From CAZAQS01 sp964486825 (GTDB taxonomy: Bacteria; Chloroflexota; Anaerolineae; Anaerolineales; UBA4823): DNA of 12,509 nt. The stretch is taken from NCBI GenBank assembly GCA_964486825.1, contig CAZAQS010000128.1, positions 1-12,509 on the forward strand. Direction: 5' to 3'. A program made the position numbers and the translations under genes. The notes beneath the pieces are model-generated. The model was not told the DNA's origin, made no database searches, and worked only from the letters and a program-made list of their open reading frames with translations. Positions 1 through 6,537 of this stretch are shown here, piece by piece. The stretch's first letter is position 1; each line of letters starts with the position of its first letter.

Positions 1-1
1 G

Positions 2-583
2 CTGCCGGCGGATGTATTGCACCTGCACTTCGGGTCGATCTCACTGGCGCTGGAGCCGGGCGCCACCAGTTACGAGAGGCTGATGGAGCGCGAGGCCGGC
101 AGGCGCACATTGTCGCTCGATCCGAATATCCGCCCGGCTTTGATCCCGGACCGGGATGCTTACCGCCGCCGTTTCGAGAGCTGGCTGGAGATGGTGGATA
201 TCGTCCGGCTCAGCCTGGCGGACCTGTCCTGGCTTTACCCCAATGGGGAGGCGGAGAGCGTCGTGTTATCCTGGCTGGAAGGGGGACCTTCGATTTGTGT
301 GCTAACCAAGGGTAGCCACGGAGCAGTGGCTTTTACTGCGGGCGGTACTCGAGCAGCGGTAATGGCGCCCCCTACCCGGGTGGTAGATACAGTGGGGGCA
401 GGAGATACCTTTGCAGCTGCGCTACTGGTTTATCTGCACGATGCTGGCAGACTGGGTCTGCCAAGGCGGATGGCAAACCTCTCAGAGGGCGAGCTGCACG
501 CCTGCCTCGAATTTGCTGCGCGGGCGGCCTCCATCAACTGTACCCGCCCGGGCGCCGACCCGCCTTACCGGAGCGAACTGTAA
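2..583 (+). CDS. PfkB-family carbohydrate kinase (fructokinase-like), 5' truncated by window edge
   Basis: This is the C-terminal 193 residues of a sugar kinase that phosphorylates a sugar with ATP in the cytoplasm. The reading frame is open from base 2, so the true start lies outside the window. A TTG at 17 is in frame but is not a credible start because homologous-looking sequence (LPADVLH...FGSISL) precedes it. The segment LSLDPNIRP is typical of bacterial fructokinases, and the PfkB signature 2 DTVGAGDTF at 386-412 supplies the anion hole and the catalytic Asp. The C-terminus ends normally after a helical segment, followed by TAA. Family membership is seen directly. Fructose as substrate is inferred from overall resemblance, and ribokinase or another hexokinase-like specificity is possible. 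No hairpin terminator is visible downstream. Confidence 0.85.
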   Translation: MPADVLHLHFGSISLALEPGATSYERLMEREAGRRTLSLDPNIRPALIPDRDAYRRRFESWLEMVDIVRLSLADLSWLYPNGEAESVVLSWLEGGPSICVLTKGSHGAVAFTAGGTRAAVMAPPTRVVDTVGAGDTFAAALLVYLHDAGRLGLPRRMANLSEGELHACLEFAARAASINCTRPGADPPYRSEL

Positions 584-626
584 TTCTCCTTGTATAAGAG
601 TTTTCTTTGAATTACTGTACAAAACA

Positions 627-656
627 TTGACAATAACGAAAGGTTCACATTAGAAT
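627..656 (+). promoter_or_regulatory. Strong sigma70-type promoter for the protease/radical SAM unit
   Basis: A perfect -35 TTGACA (627-632) and a near-perfect -10 TAGAAT (651-656) are separated by 18 bases. Predicted transcription starts near 663, giving a leader of about 48 bases before the ATG at 711. The ribosome site is GAGGGAGAG just upstream of that ATG. Confidence 0.75.
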
Positions 657-710
657 ACTGGTAGTGTTTATGCTTGATATGCAATTGGTTATGTAAGAGG
701 GAGAGAAACA

Positions 711-1826
711 ATGAAATGGTCTTGGAAGATCGGCACTTTCGCCGGTATCGATGTTTATATGCACGCCACCTTCCTGATCTTGATCGGGTTCGTAGCGTTG
801 TCTTATTGGGGGGTCAGCCAGTCCCTGCTTTCCGTCGCGGAAGGGGTTGGCTTCATCCTGGCGCTGTTTGGTTGCGTGGTACTGCATGAATACGGGCATG
901 CTCTTACCGCTCGAAAATATGGCATCAAGACTCGCGATATCACCTTGCTTCCCATCGGCGGAGTGGCGCGGCTGGAGCGCATGCCAGACCAGCCCCAGCA
1001 AGAGCTATGGGTGGCGCTGGCGGGACCGGCGGTGAACGTGGTGATTGCAGCCGGCCTGTTCGTATGGCTCACGCTTACCTCATCCATGGTGCCGATTTGG
1101 GAGCTGAGTGTTTCGACCGGTTCATTTATCGAACGTCTAATAGTCGTCAACCTGTTCCTGGTGGGCTTCAATATGCTGCCGGCCTTCCCAATGGATGGCG
1201 GGCGCGTGCTGAGGGCGCTTCTGGCCATGCGCATGGAATATACCCGGGCGACGTCGATGGCGGCCTCCCTGGGACAATTCCTGGCGATCGTGTTTGGCTT
1301 TATCGGGCTATTCACCAACCCGTTCCTGCTTTTTATCGCCTTCTTTGTATGGATCGGGGCGGGCCAGGAGGCAAGCATGGTGCAGATGAAATCTGCCCTG
1401 GGAGGCATCCCCGTCAACCAGGCAATGATCACAAATTTTTCCACCCTTTCCCCCCAGGATACGTTAGAAGAGGCAGTCGAGCTTATTTTGCGCGGCTCGC
1501 AGGAGGATTTTCCCGTCACGGAGAATGGCCGTGTGGTAGGCGTGCTTATGCGTAACGACCTTTTCAGTGGACTCAAAAGGCACGGGAACCGGGCCCCGGT
1601 CAGCGAGGTGATGCGGAGGGATTTCCATACCGCCGACTCCTACGAGATGCTGGAAGTTGCTTTTCGAAATATGCAGGAATGCCAGTGCCACACCTTGCCT
1701 GTCATGCATGGCGGGGAGATCGTAGGCGTGTTGACGATGGATAACGTGGGCGAGTTTTTGGCCATCCAGGCAGCGCTGGAGCCGGGGAAAGCCGGTGCAA
1801 GAAAGGTGGACGTGCTGCGCGATTAA
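711..1826 (+). CDS. M50-family site-2 membrane metalloprotease with two CBS domains
   Basis: This is a 371-residue integral membrane zinc protease of the site-2 protease type, which cuts transmembrane or membrane-near substrates. The zinc motif HEYGH is at residues 59-63, inside a hydrophobic segment (about 45-65). The third ligand region is N-M-L-P-A-F-P-M-D-G-G, with Asp162. About five to six hydrophobic segments lie between residues 15 and 217. Two CBS domains follow (about 234-290 and 297-352), which in this family usually bind adenine nucleotides and gate activity. The layout matches the cytoplasmic-CBS subgroup (Rip3-like in mycobacteria). The ATG at 711 has a GAGGGAG site. The radical SAM gene starts 28 bases after the stop, so the two are probably co-transcribed. 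The natural substrate cannot be told; no anti-sigma factor gene is nearby. Confidence 0.93.
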   Translation: MKWSWKIGTFAGIDVYMHATFLILIGFVALSYWGVSQSLLSVAEGVGFILALFGCVVLHEYGHALTARKYGIKTRDITLLPIGGVARLERMPDQPQQELWVALAGPAVNVVIAAGLFVWLTLTSSMVPIWELSVSTGSFIERLIVVNLFLVGFNMLPAFPMDGGRVLRALLAMRMEYTRATSMAASLGQFLAIVFGFIGLFTNPFLLFIAFFVWIGAGQEASMVQMKSALGGIPVNQAMITNFSTLSPQDTLEEAVELILRGSQEDFPVTENGRVVGVLMRNDLFSGLKRHGNRAPVSEVMRRDFHTADSYEMLEVAFRNMQECQCHTLPVMHGGEIVGVLTMDNVGEFLAIQAALEPGKAGARKVDVLRD

Positions 1827-1843
1827 TCCATTACCCTATCGAT

Positions 1844-1848
1844 GGAGG
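1844..1848 (+). promoter_or_regulatory. Ribosome binding site fixing the radical SAM start
   Basis: GGAGG ends six bases before the ATG at 1855. It favours that ATG over an in-frame TTG at 1795, which lies inside the protease gene and would add 20 unconserved-looking residues ahead of the first radical SAM strand. Confidence 0.7.
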
Positions 1849-1854
1849 TCTGAC

Positions 1855-2748
1855 ATGCACTTAACCGGTCTGCATTTGCTCCTGACCCACCAATGTCTGC
1901 TGGAATGCGAGCACTGCTTCGTGTTTGGCAGTCCCAGCCAGAGCGGCACGATGACAGGCGGATCGCTTGAGCAGATCCTGGCACAGGCTACAGAATTGGG
2001 CAGCGTAGAGTGGATCTATTTCGAAGGCGGCGAGCCGTTCCTTTACTATTCACTCTTGCTGAAAGGGGTGCGTGCTGCGGCCCGCTACGGTTTCCAGGTG
2101 GGCGTGGTGACGAACGGGTATTGGGCGAACAGCCTGGAGGATGCCCGGGAGGCGCTGCGCCCCTTTGCCGGGCTGGTGCAGGACCTTTCCATCAGCAGCG
2201 ACCGTTTCCATTGGGATGAGCCTGCTAGCAAATGCGAGTGCGCCCTGGCAGCCTCGGCTGAGCTGGGTATCCCGGCCGGTCTGATCTCGATCGCGGGATT
2301 AGAGGAGTTGAATGCTTGCCTATCCCTGGGGAAGATCACAACAGGTGAGAGTAATGTCATGTTCCGGGGCAGGGCGGCGGTCAAGCTGGCCCAACGAGCG
2401 CCTCAATATCCCTGGAGCGACTTTCGGGACTGCCCGCACGAAGACCTGCAGGAGCCAGGCCGCTTACACGTCGACCCCTATGGCAACCTGCATATCTGCC
2501 AGGGCGTTGTGATAGGGAATATGTTCGAAAGCAGCCTGCGCCGGGTTGTAACGAGTTACGCGCCCGCCGCTCACCCGATCTGCGGTCCATTGCTCAAGGG
2601 CGGACCAGCCGGGCTGGCGCAAACTTATGCAATCCCTTACCGGGAGACCTACGCGGGGGCTTGCCAGCTATGCTATGAGACCCGCCTGGCTCTGCGGTCG
2701 CGCTTCCCGGAGTCCCTCGGGCCGGACCAGGTTTACGGAGAATATTGA
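1855..2748 (+). CDS. Radical SAM protein with SPASM/twitch-like Cys-rich C-terminus
   Basis: This 297-residue cytoplasmic iron-sulfur enzyme is expected to cleave S-adenosylmethionine to start radical chemistry. The cluster motif CLLECEHC places Cys14, Cys18 and Cys21 on a 4Fe-4S cluster, and the SAM-binding GGEP motif is at 58-61. The C-terminal third has further cysteines (Cys193, Cys215, Cys243, Cys270, Cys273) and the pattern HVDPYGNLHIC, which resembles the SPASM/twitch auxiliary-cluster region of peptide- and protein-modifying radical SAM enzymes. It is probably in an operon with the upstream protease. No precursor peptide gene was found next to it. The reaction is unknown. Peptide maturation is one guess; many small radical SAM proteins of this build have no assigned role. 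Confidence 0.88.
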   Translation: MHLTGLHLLLTHQCLLECEHCFVFGSPSQSGTMTGGSLEQILAQATELGSVEWIYFEGGEPFLYYSLLLKGVRAAARYGFQVGVVTNGYWANSLEDAREALRPFAGLVQDLSISSDRFHWDEPASKCECALAASAELGIPAGLISIAGLEELNACLSLGKITTGESNVMFRGRAAVKLAQRAPQYPWSDFRDCPHEDLQEPGRLHVDPYGNLHICQGVVIGNMFESSLRRVVTSYAPAAHPICGPLLKGGPAGLAQTYAIPYRETYAGACQLCYETRLALRSRFPESLGPDQVYGEY

Positions 2749-2749
2749 G

Positions 2750-4054
2750 CTACCTTTCCCCGCCCCAGGCCAGTTTAAGCACCTCGCTATTGCCAAGCGG
2801 GTTCAAGTAAGCTGAGATGTCTAGCTCGGCAATATCGTCGATGCGGAATTGAATAACGCGCAGCTCTCCCGGGCCGCAGTCCATCGCGCCGATAAGCCCT
2901 TCCTGGTCCCACTGGATATGGCGGGGAGCGCCTGCCGTGCAGTTCTGGTGCATGTTGACCGCCGTCCAGACGAAATCCTCCCCGAGGCGGTGACCTCGAT
3001 ATAGCCTGGTTTGGATAGGGGAGCAACCTTCGCAGTTGGCCAGGAAAGCGGTACCGGAGGGCAGGTCGACGGCGTCGTAGACATATAATTTACTGGCCTG
3101 GCCATCGATCAATTGAACCGGTTCAAGCTCATGCCGGAAGACCTGCACTAAATCGCTGGTGGAGCTATTGAGCTTCCCGGAGAGCAGGAAGGACTGGCTA
3201 TCAGGCGTCCAGAAAGCGCTGCCCCATAGGTCACCAGGCGGTTCCAGCAACTGGTTCTCTCCATCACCCGTTTCAAGGAATAGGATATCCGACCACTCCC
3301 AAAAGATCCCGTGCAGGAGCAGCCCGGTCCCATCTGGGGACCAGGGACCCGTGGCCAGCCGGCGGAGCAATGTGATATCAGATTGGTCTGGCGACAGGTA
3401 ACGATTGCTCTCCACCCACTGCGCCTGGCGAGTGTCCATTTCGAACAGCCATAAACCTGATGGAGAGCTCGGATAGCCGGCAGTCTGGGAGGCTCCCGGA
3501 GAGGAGTAATCCACCGAAAAGGCCAGGCGCTTTCCATCGGTCGACAAGCTCAGGCTTTCCATACGAACTAAATAGGGTGCGTCCGGGAAGGCGTCAAAGA
3601 GCATAACCGGCTCGGGCACGATGCTGCTGGTGTCCCTGGCAAGGTATACCTGGCCGGTGTCTGTGCCGTAAACCAGACGATTGTCCCCCGGCCAGATGTC
3701 GAAAGTAGTCACTTTCAGCTCGGGAGGCGTCAGGCGCTGGACGACAGTCTCGCCAGGCTGTATGACCCAGACAGCTTTGTCGGAGAGCAGGAAGAGCGGC
3801 TTGGATAGCGTTGCGGTTTCTACAAATGGTGTGGGGGTGTGGGGACGGGGCGTGCGCGTGGGCGCCTGGGTTAGCGTTGGGCTGGGTTGTAGCGTGCGGG
3901 TAAGGACAGGCGCAAGGGTTTCCTCGACAGGCTCCGGCTGGCGATTGCAGGCGCTTGCCAGAAGCAGGACAGTGAGGAGAATGGCGAAGAAGAAAGGACG
4001 CAGTCCGTCGCACACGCGCCGGGGGGTAAGGCAAGACCAGTTAGCTCTTATCAT
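2750..4054 (-). CDS. Lipoprotein with Thr/Pro-rich linker and PD40/TolB-like beta-propeller
   Basis: This 434-residue predicted lipoprotein is anchored outside the cytoplasmic membrane. A hydrophobic stretch (about residues 21-35) ends in a lipobox-like LLASAC with Cys36 as the lipidation site. Residues 40-80 form a linker rich in Thr and Pro (TPTPF-type repeats), a frequent style in Anaerolineae surface proteins. The rest has repeated strand patterns with S-P-D-G / T-P-D-S turns (GPWSPDG, FWTPDSQSF, LSTDGKRLAF), as in PD40/WD40-like propellers. The start has no Shine-Dalgarno sequence, but a TATAAT at 4062-4067 sits seven bases upstream, which suits a leaderless message. The stop codon lies one base from that of the convergent radical SAM gene. 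Its binding partner is unknown. Confidence 0.85.
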   Translation of the reverse strand: MIRANWSCLTPRRVCDGLRPFFFAILLTVLLLASACNRQPEPVEETLAPVLTRTLQPSPTLTQAPTRTPRPHTPTPFVETATLSKPLFLLSDKAVWVIQPGETVVQRLTPPELKVTTFDIWPGDNRLVYGTDTGQVYLARDTSSIVPEPVMLFDAFPDAPYLVRMESLSLSTDGKRLAFSVDYSSPGASQTAGYPSSPSGLWLFEMDTRQAQWVESNRYLSPDQSDITLLRRLATGPWSPDGTGLLLHGIFWEWSDILFLETGDGENQLLEPPGDLWGSAFWTPDSQSFLLSGKLNSSTSDLVQVFRHELEPVQLIDGQASKLYVYDAVDLPSGTAFLANCEGCSPIQTRLYRGHRLGEDFVWTAVNMHQNCTAGAPRHIQWDQEGLIGAMDCGPGELRVIQFRIDDIAELDISAYLNPLGNSEVLKLAWGGER

Positions 4055-4061
4055 AGAGCAG

Positions 4062-4090
4062 ATTATAACGATGAACCGATTCTTGCACCA
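4062..4090 (-). promoter_or_regulatory. Candidate promoter for the lipoprotein gene (leaderless)
   Basis: On the minus strand a perfect -10 TATAAT (4067-4062) lies seven bases before the ATG at 4054. A weak -35 TGGTGC (4090-4085) stands 17 bases further upstream, inside one arm of a palindrome. Transcription would start at or next to the start codon. Confidence 0.5.
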
Positions 4091-4109
4091 GTAATATTGG
4101 TGCTATAAT
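4083..4109 (+). promoter_or_regulatory. Candidate extended -10 promoter for the dedA-like gene
   Basis: The extended -10 TGCTATAAT (4101-4109) has a perfect TATAAT. A -35 TTGCAC (4083-4088) is spaced at a short 15 bases. The TGn extension may compensate for the spacing. The leader to the ATG at 4168 is about 50 bases and contains a small GC hairpin (CCGCC 4124-4128 with GGCGG 4133-4137). Confidence 0.55.
4085..4103. promoter_or_regulatory. Palindromic operator candidate between divergent promoters
   Basis: GCACCA (4085-4090) and TGGTGC (4098-4103) are perfect inverted arms around a 7-base AT-rich centre. The site overlaps the -35 and the spacer up to the extended -10 of the plus promoter, and covers the -35 position of the minus promoter. 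It is therefore well placed for one regulator to control both genes. The regulator itself is not identifiable here. Confidence 0.45.
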
Positions 4110-4167
4110 CCCACGCATCGCCACCGCCTGAGGGCGGGAGGCCACCCCGCTGAACCTTGGAGCTCTA

Positions 4168-4821
4168 ATGGATCTGCTAACGACATTGATCGATCTTTTT
4201 TTGCACCTGGATAAGCACTTGAGCCAGGTGGTGCAAGCATACGGCATCGGGACCTACCTGCTTCTTTTCCTGATCATTTTCATGGAGACCGGATTGGTGG
4301 TAACGCCTTTCCTGCCGGGAGATTCGCTGCTGTTCGCGGCTGGCACATTTGCCTCTCCGGCCTTGGGAGCGTCGCTCAACATCTGGCTGCTTTACCTGCT
4401 CCTCTTCGGGGCAGCCGTGTTGGGCGATACGGTGAACTACTGGATCGGCCACTACCTAGGAGAAAGGGCTTTCAGGGTGCAAAAGCGCTTTTTGAAAAGG
4501 GAATATCTCGATCGCACGCACGCATTCTACGAGCGGCATGGTGGAAAGACCATCATCCTGGCTCGCTTCGTGCCGATCATCCGGACCTTCGCGCCCTTCG
4601 TAGCCGGCGTGGGGGAGATGAGCTATCTGCGCTTCATCAGCTACAATATCATCGGCGGATTCCTATGGGTGACCCTGTTCACCTGGGGTGGATATTACTT
4701 CGGAAACCTGCCTGTAGTCAAGGAGCATTTCAGCCTGGTGGTGATTGCGATCATCGCCTTATCGGTTATGCCGGCGGTCGTGGAAGTGTATCGGGAACGA
4801 GTCCGGCATCTTCACGCATAG
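4168..4821 (+). CDS. dedA: DedA-family (SNARE-associated/VTT) membrane protein
   Basis: This 217-residue inner-membrane protein belongs to the DedA superfamily. Members are linked to lipid carrier recycling (undecaprenyl phosphate or phospholipid flipping) and to proton-dependent envelope homeostasis. Conserved pieces in order are an E-T-G-x-V-V-T-P-F-L-P-G-D-S re-entrant loop (Glu40, Asp52), GDTVNYWIG (86-94), and the long block GGKTIILARFVPIIRTFAPF (125-144). Arg133 and Arg139 in that block match the essential Arg pair of E. coli YqjA-type proteins. C-terminal membrane segments lie at about 156-178 and 188-205. The order and spacing follow E. coli DedA closely. The ribosome site is GGAG five bases before the ATG. 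It is divergent from the lipoprotein gene. Which lipid or ion it moves cannot be told from sequence. Confidence 0.92.
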   Translation: MDLLTTLIDLFLHLDKHLSQVVQAYGIGTYLLLFLIIFMETGLVVTPFLPGDSLLFAAGTFASPALGASLNIWLLYLLLFGAAVLGDTVNYWIGHYLGERAFRVQKRFLKREYLDRTHAFYERHGGKTIILARFVPIIRTFAPFVAGVGEMSYLRFISYNIIGGFLWVTLFTWGGYYFGNLPVVKEHFSLVVIAIIALSVMPAVVEVYRERVRHLHA

Positions 4822-4822
4822 A

Positions 4823-4849
4823 CCCGACAGGTTCTAAAAACCTGTCAGG
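4823..4849. terminator. Hairpin between convergent dedA-like and yaaA-like genes
   Basis: GACAGGTT (4826-4833) pairs perfectly with AACCTGTC (4839-4846) around CTAAA. After one C/A mismatch, two more G-C pairs extend the stem. It overlaps the stop codon of the minus-strand gene and starts four bases after that of the plus-strand gene. There is no good U-tract on either side, so it may be a weak bidirectional terminator or a REP-like palindromic repeat unit. Confidence 0.5.
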
Positions 4850-5630
4850 ACGATAAGCGGATGCTCAGGCCTTTCCCTTCGAAAGTCTCACAGACAAAGG
4901 ACGGTTCGGCCGGGCTGCTCAAGTCTGGTACATAGCTGTAGCCCAGCTCGTCGAATTGCGCCAGGTCCTTGATATCCTGGATGCGGTTGGTGATCAGCCA
5001 GCGGGCGAAGGCGCCACGGGCGATCTTGGCGTGTACCACCACGAAGGCAGGTTGGCCGGTTTTAGGGCTGACGGTCAAGAATTTAGGGGCTGCCAGGCGT
5101 TCAGGGGCAACATAGCGCGTGACGGTCTGGGCGTATTCGGTTGCCGCCAGATTGATGATCAAACCCTTACCTGGCAGGCAGTTTACGATGGAATCACCCC
5201 AATACTTGTATAAATTAGCATAGCGGGGATCGGGCAGCTTGTAGCCCATCTCCAGGCGGTAGGGACAAATGCCGTCGTAGGGGCGGATGACCCCATACAG
5301 ACCAGACAGGATGAATAGCGTTTGATCAGCGTAATCGCGGTCTGCCGGAGGCAGGTCGACGGCGTGCAAACCGCTGTAGATATCGCCCGTGAAGCTGTCG
5401 ATGGCTAAGGATTGGTCTTCGGGATCGTCCGACCACTCAGCAATAAGGGCGTGCGTCTTTTCGGCCAGGGCAGGCGAAATGCTCATCACCTGGGCAAGCT
5501 GGCCCGGTGAGAGCGTCTTCAGGTAGGCAGCCAGGCGCCTGGCCTTGTCGAGCAGCAGGGGCGGGCGCAAGGGAGGGCCCTCGATGGGCAAGCGGCGCAT
5601 GCTTTTGGAGGTATGCAGCAAGATGACCAC
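4845..5630 (-). CDS. yaaA: YaaA/DUF328 family peroxide-stress protein
   Basis: This cytoplasmic protein of 261 residues has the usual length for the family. In E. coli, YaaA limits DNA and protein damage during hydrogen peroxide stress by keeping free iron low, and the fold binds DNA-like substrates. Family blocks in order are FTGDIYSGL (about 80-88), LSGLYGVIRPYDG (108-120), YRLEMG (124-129), Y-W-G-D (143-146), INLAATEY, and the basic AKIARGAFARWLITNR near the end. I chose the GTG at 5630 because the encoded VILLHTSK matches the family's first strand. The frame remains open further upstream, but that part overlaps the divergent promoter. There is no Shine-Dalgarno. A TATAAT (5642-5637) stands six bases before GTG, which suits a leaderless message. 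The MerR gene next door may share control. Confidence 0.9.
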   Translation of the reverse strand: MVILLHTSKSMRRLPIEGPPLRPPLLLDKARRLAAYLKTLSPGQLAQVMSISPALAEKTHALIAEWSDDPEDQSLAIDSFTGDIYSGLHAVDLPPADRDYADQTLFILSGLYGVIRPYDGICPYRLEMGYKLPDPRYANLYKYWGDSIVNCLPGKGLIINLAATEYAQTVTRYVAPERLAAPKFLTVSPKTGQPAFVVVHAKIARGAFARWLITNRIQDIKDLAQFDELGYSYVPDLSSPAEPSFVCETFEGKGLSIRLSS

Positions 5631-5636
5631 GGGTGT

Positions 5637-5642
5637 ATTATA
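5637..5642 (-). promoter_or_regulatory. -10 box of the yaaA-like gene, leaderless start
   Basis: TATAAT on the minus strand ends six bases before the GTG at 5630, so transcription should begin at the start codon. The -35 region is poor (TTTTTG at best), which hints at dependence on an activator. Confidence 0.5.
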
Positions 5643-5671
5643 CCGGAGAGGAGCCAACCAAAAATTCCCTC

Positions 5672-5702
5672 TTGACATTAACGTTACGTCATAGTTTACA
5701 AT
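5672..5702 (+). promoter_or_regulatory. MerR-type promoter with 19-base spacer and dyad
   Basis: TTGACA (5672-5677) and TACAAT (5697-5702) are 19 bases apart, the over-long spacing that MerR-family activators correct by twisting DNA. An imperfect dyad TGACATTAACGTTACGTCA (5673-5691) lies in the expected place, overlapping the -35 and most of the spacer. The predicted start falls at about 5709-5710, exactly at an in-frame ATG. Autoregulation by the adjacent MerR protein is the obvious reading. Confidence 0.75.
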
Positions 5703-5709
5703 GACGGGC

Positions 5710-6465
5710 ATGCTGAATGAAACGCGTTTCACGGTAAAACAATTGGCGAAACTGGCAGGGGTCAGCGCGCGCACCCTGCATCACTACGACCAGATCGGCT
5801 TGCTAACGCCGTCCCGGGACCCGAGCAACGGTTACCGCATCTACGAGCGCCCGGCGCTGCTGCGCTTGCAGCAGATCCTGTTCCTGCGCGAGCTTGGGCT
5901 CAGCCTGGAACAGATCCGGGATGTGATCGACCGGCCGGAATTCGACCTGCTGGAGGCGCTAGAACAGCACCGGTCAGCCCTGCGGGAACGCCAGGTACGC
6001 CTGGAACGGCTTTCCCAGACGGTAGAGCGGACGATCTCATACTTGAAAGGAAAAATCGAAATGGAAGGAAAAGAGTTTTTCGAAGGCTTCAGCGAAGAGA
6101 AGCAAAAGGAATATGAGGCAGAGGCCCGTCGCCGTTGGGGTGAAAAAGAGGTCAAGGAATCGCAGCGGCGCTGGGCGAGCTACACGCCTGAAAAGAAACG
6201 CCAGGTGATGGAGGAGGCCAGGGATATCTACCTATCCATCGTAGAGGCGATGCCCTACGGACCAGGCAGCTCGCAAGCCCAGGAGGGTGTGGCGCGTTGG
6301 CATCAAAATATGCGTTATTTCTACGAGCCGACTAAAGAAGTCCTGCTGGGGCTATCGCAGGGATACGTGGAAGACCCGGAGTTCAACGCCACTTTCCAGC
6401 GCATACATCCAGATCTGGCCGGCTTCATGCGGGAGGCGGTGAAGATTTACTGCCAGAAGATGTAA
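5710..6465 (+). CDS. MerR-family regulator with TipAS drug-binding domain (TipAL-like)
   Basis: This is a 251-residue DNA-binding activator. The N-terminal MerR winged helix (about 6-75) shows FTVKQLAKLAGVSARTLHHY, then DQIGLL and NGYRIY. A coiled-coil dimerisation helix follows (about 80-115). Residues 117-251 match the TipAS antibiotic-recognition domain, with F-F-E-G-F, R-R-W-G-E, a W-H-x-x-M-R-Y-F-Y stretch and a helical end (I-H-P-D-L-A-G-F-M). Length and order equal those of TipAL (about 253 residues). In this family the C-terminal domain captures hydrophobic or thiopeptide drugs and turns on resistance genes. The ATG at 5701 overlaps the -10 box, so I prefer the in-frame ATG at 5710, which fits a leaderless transcript. 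Apart from its own gene and the divergent yaaA-like gene, no target is evident. Confidence 0.92.
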   Translation: MLNETRFTVKQLAKLAGVSARTLHHYDQIGLLTPSRDPSNGYRIYERPALLRLQQILFLRELGLSLEQIRDVIDRPEFDLLEALEQHRSALRERQVRLERLSQTVERTISYLKGKIEMEGKEFFEGFSEEKQKEYEAEARRRWGEKEVKESQRRWASYTPEKKRQVMEEARDIYLSIVEAMPYGPGSSQAQEGVARWHQNMRYFYEPTKEVLLGLSQGYVEDPEFNATFQRIHPDLAGFMREAVKIYCQKM

Positions 6466-6488
6466 GCTATGGCACCTAGAATAAACAA

Positions 6489-6520
6489 AGAGCCGGGGAA
6501 CGCCCGGCTCTCCTTATTCT
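6489..6520. terminator. Bidirectional rho-independent terminator
   Basis: AGAGCCGGG (6489-6497) pairs perfectly with CCCGGCTCT (6503-6511) around a 5-base loop. The plus side is followed by CCTTATTCT, and the minus side by CTTTGTTTAT, which is the better U-tract. It lies between the ends of the MerR gene and the convergent membrane protein gene and serves both. Confidence 0.85.
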
Positions 6521-6537
6521 GTAGATGTGGGGACCTA

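Noticed and set aside
803..1576. 257-codon frame antisense to the site-2 protease
   Set aside because: It is the shadow of a well-supported membrane protease gene; composition is low-quality (Ser/Arg/Pro-rich) and no domain is seen.
1795..1854. N-terminal extension of the radical SAM protein from a TTG at 1795
   Set aside because: It lies inside the protease gene without a ribosome site, whereas the ATG at 1855 has GGAGG at good distance.
3594..4034. Long open frames antisense to or out of frame with the lipoprotein gene
   Set aside because: They lack ribosome sites, have unnatural Pro/Arg/Ser-rich composition and are explained by the biased codons of the Thr/Pro linker region on the true strand.
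5631..5774. N-terminal extension of the yaaA-like protein up to 5774
   Set aside because: It overlaps the MerR promoter and coding region, exceeds the family length by 48 residues, and the family's first strand begins at the GTG at 5630.
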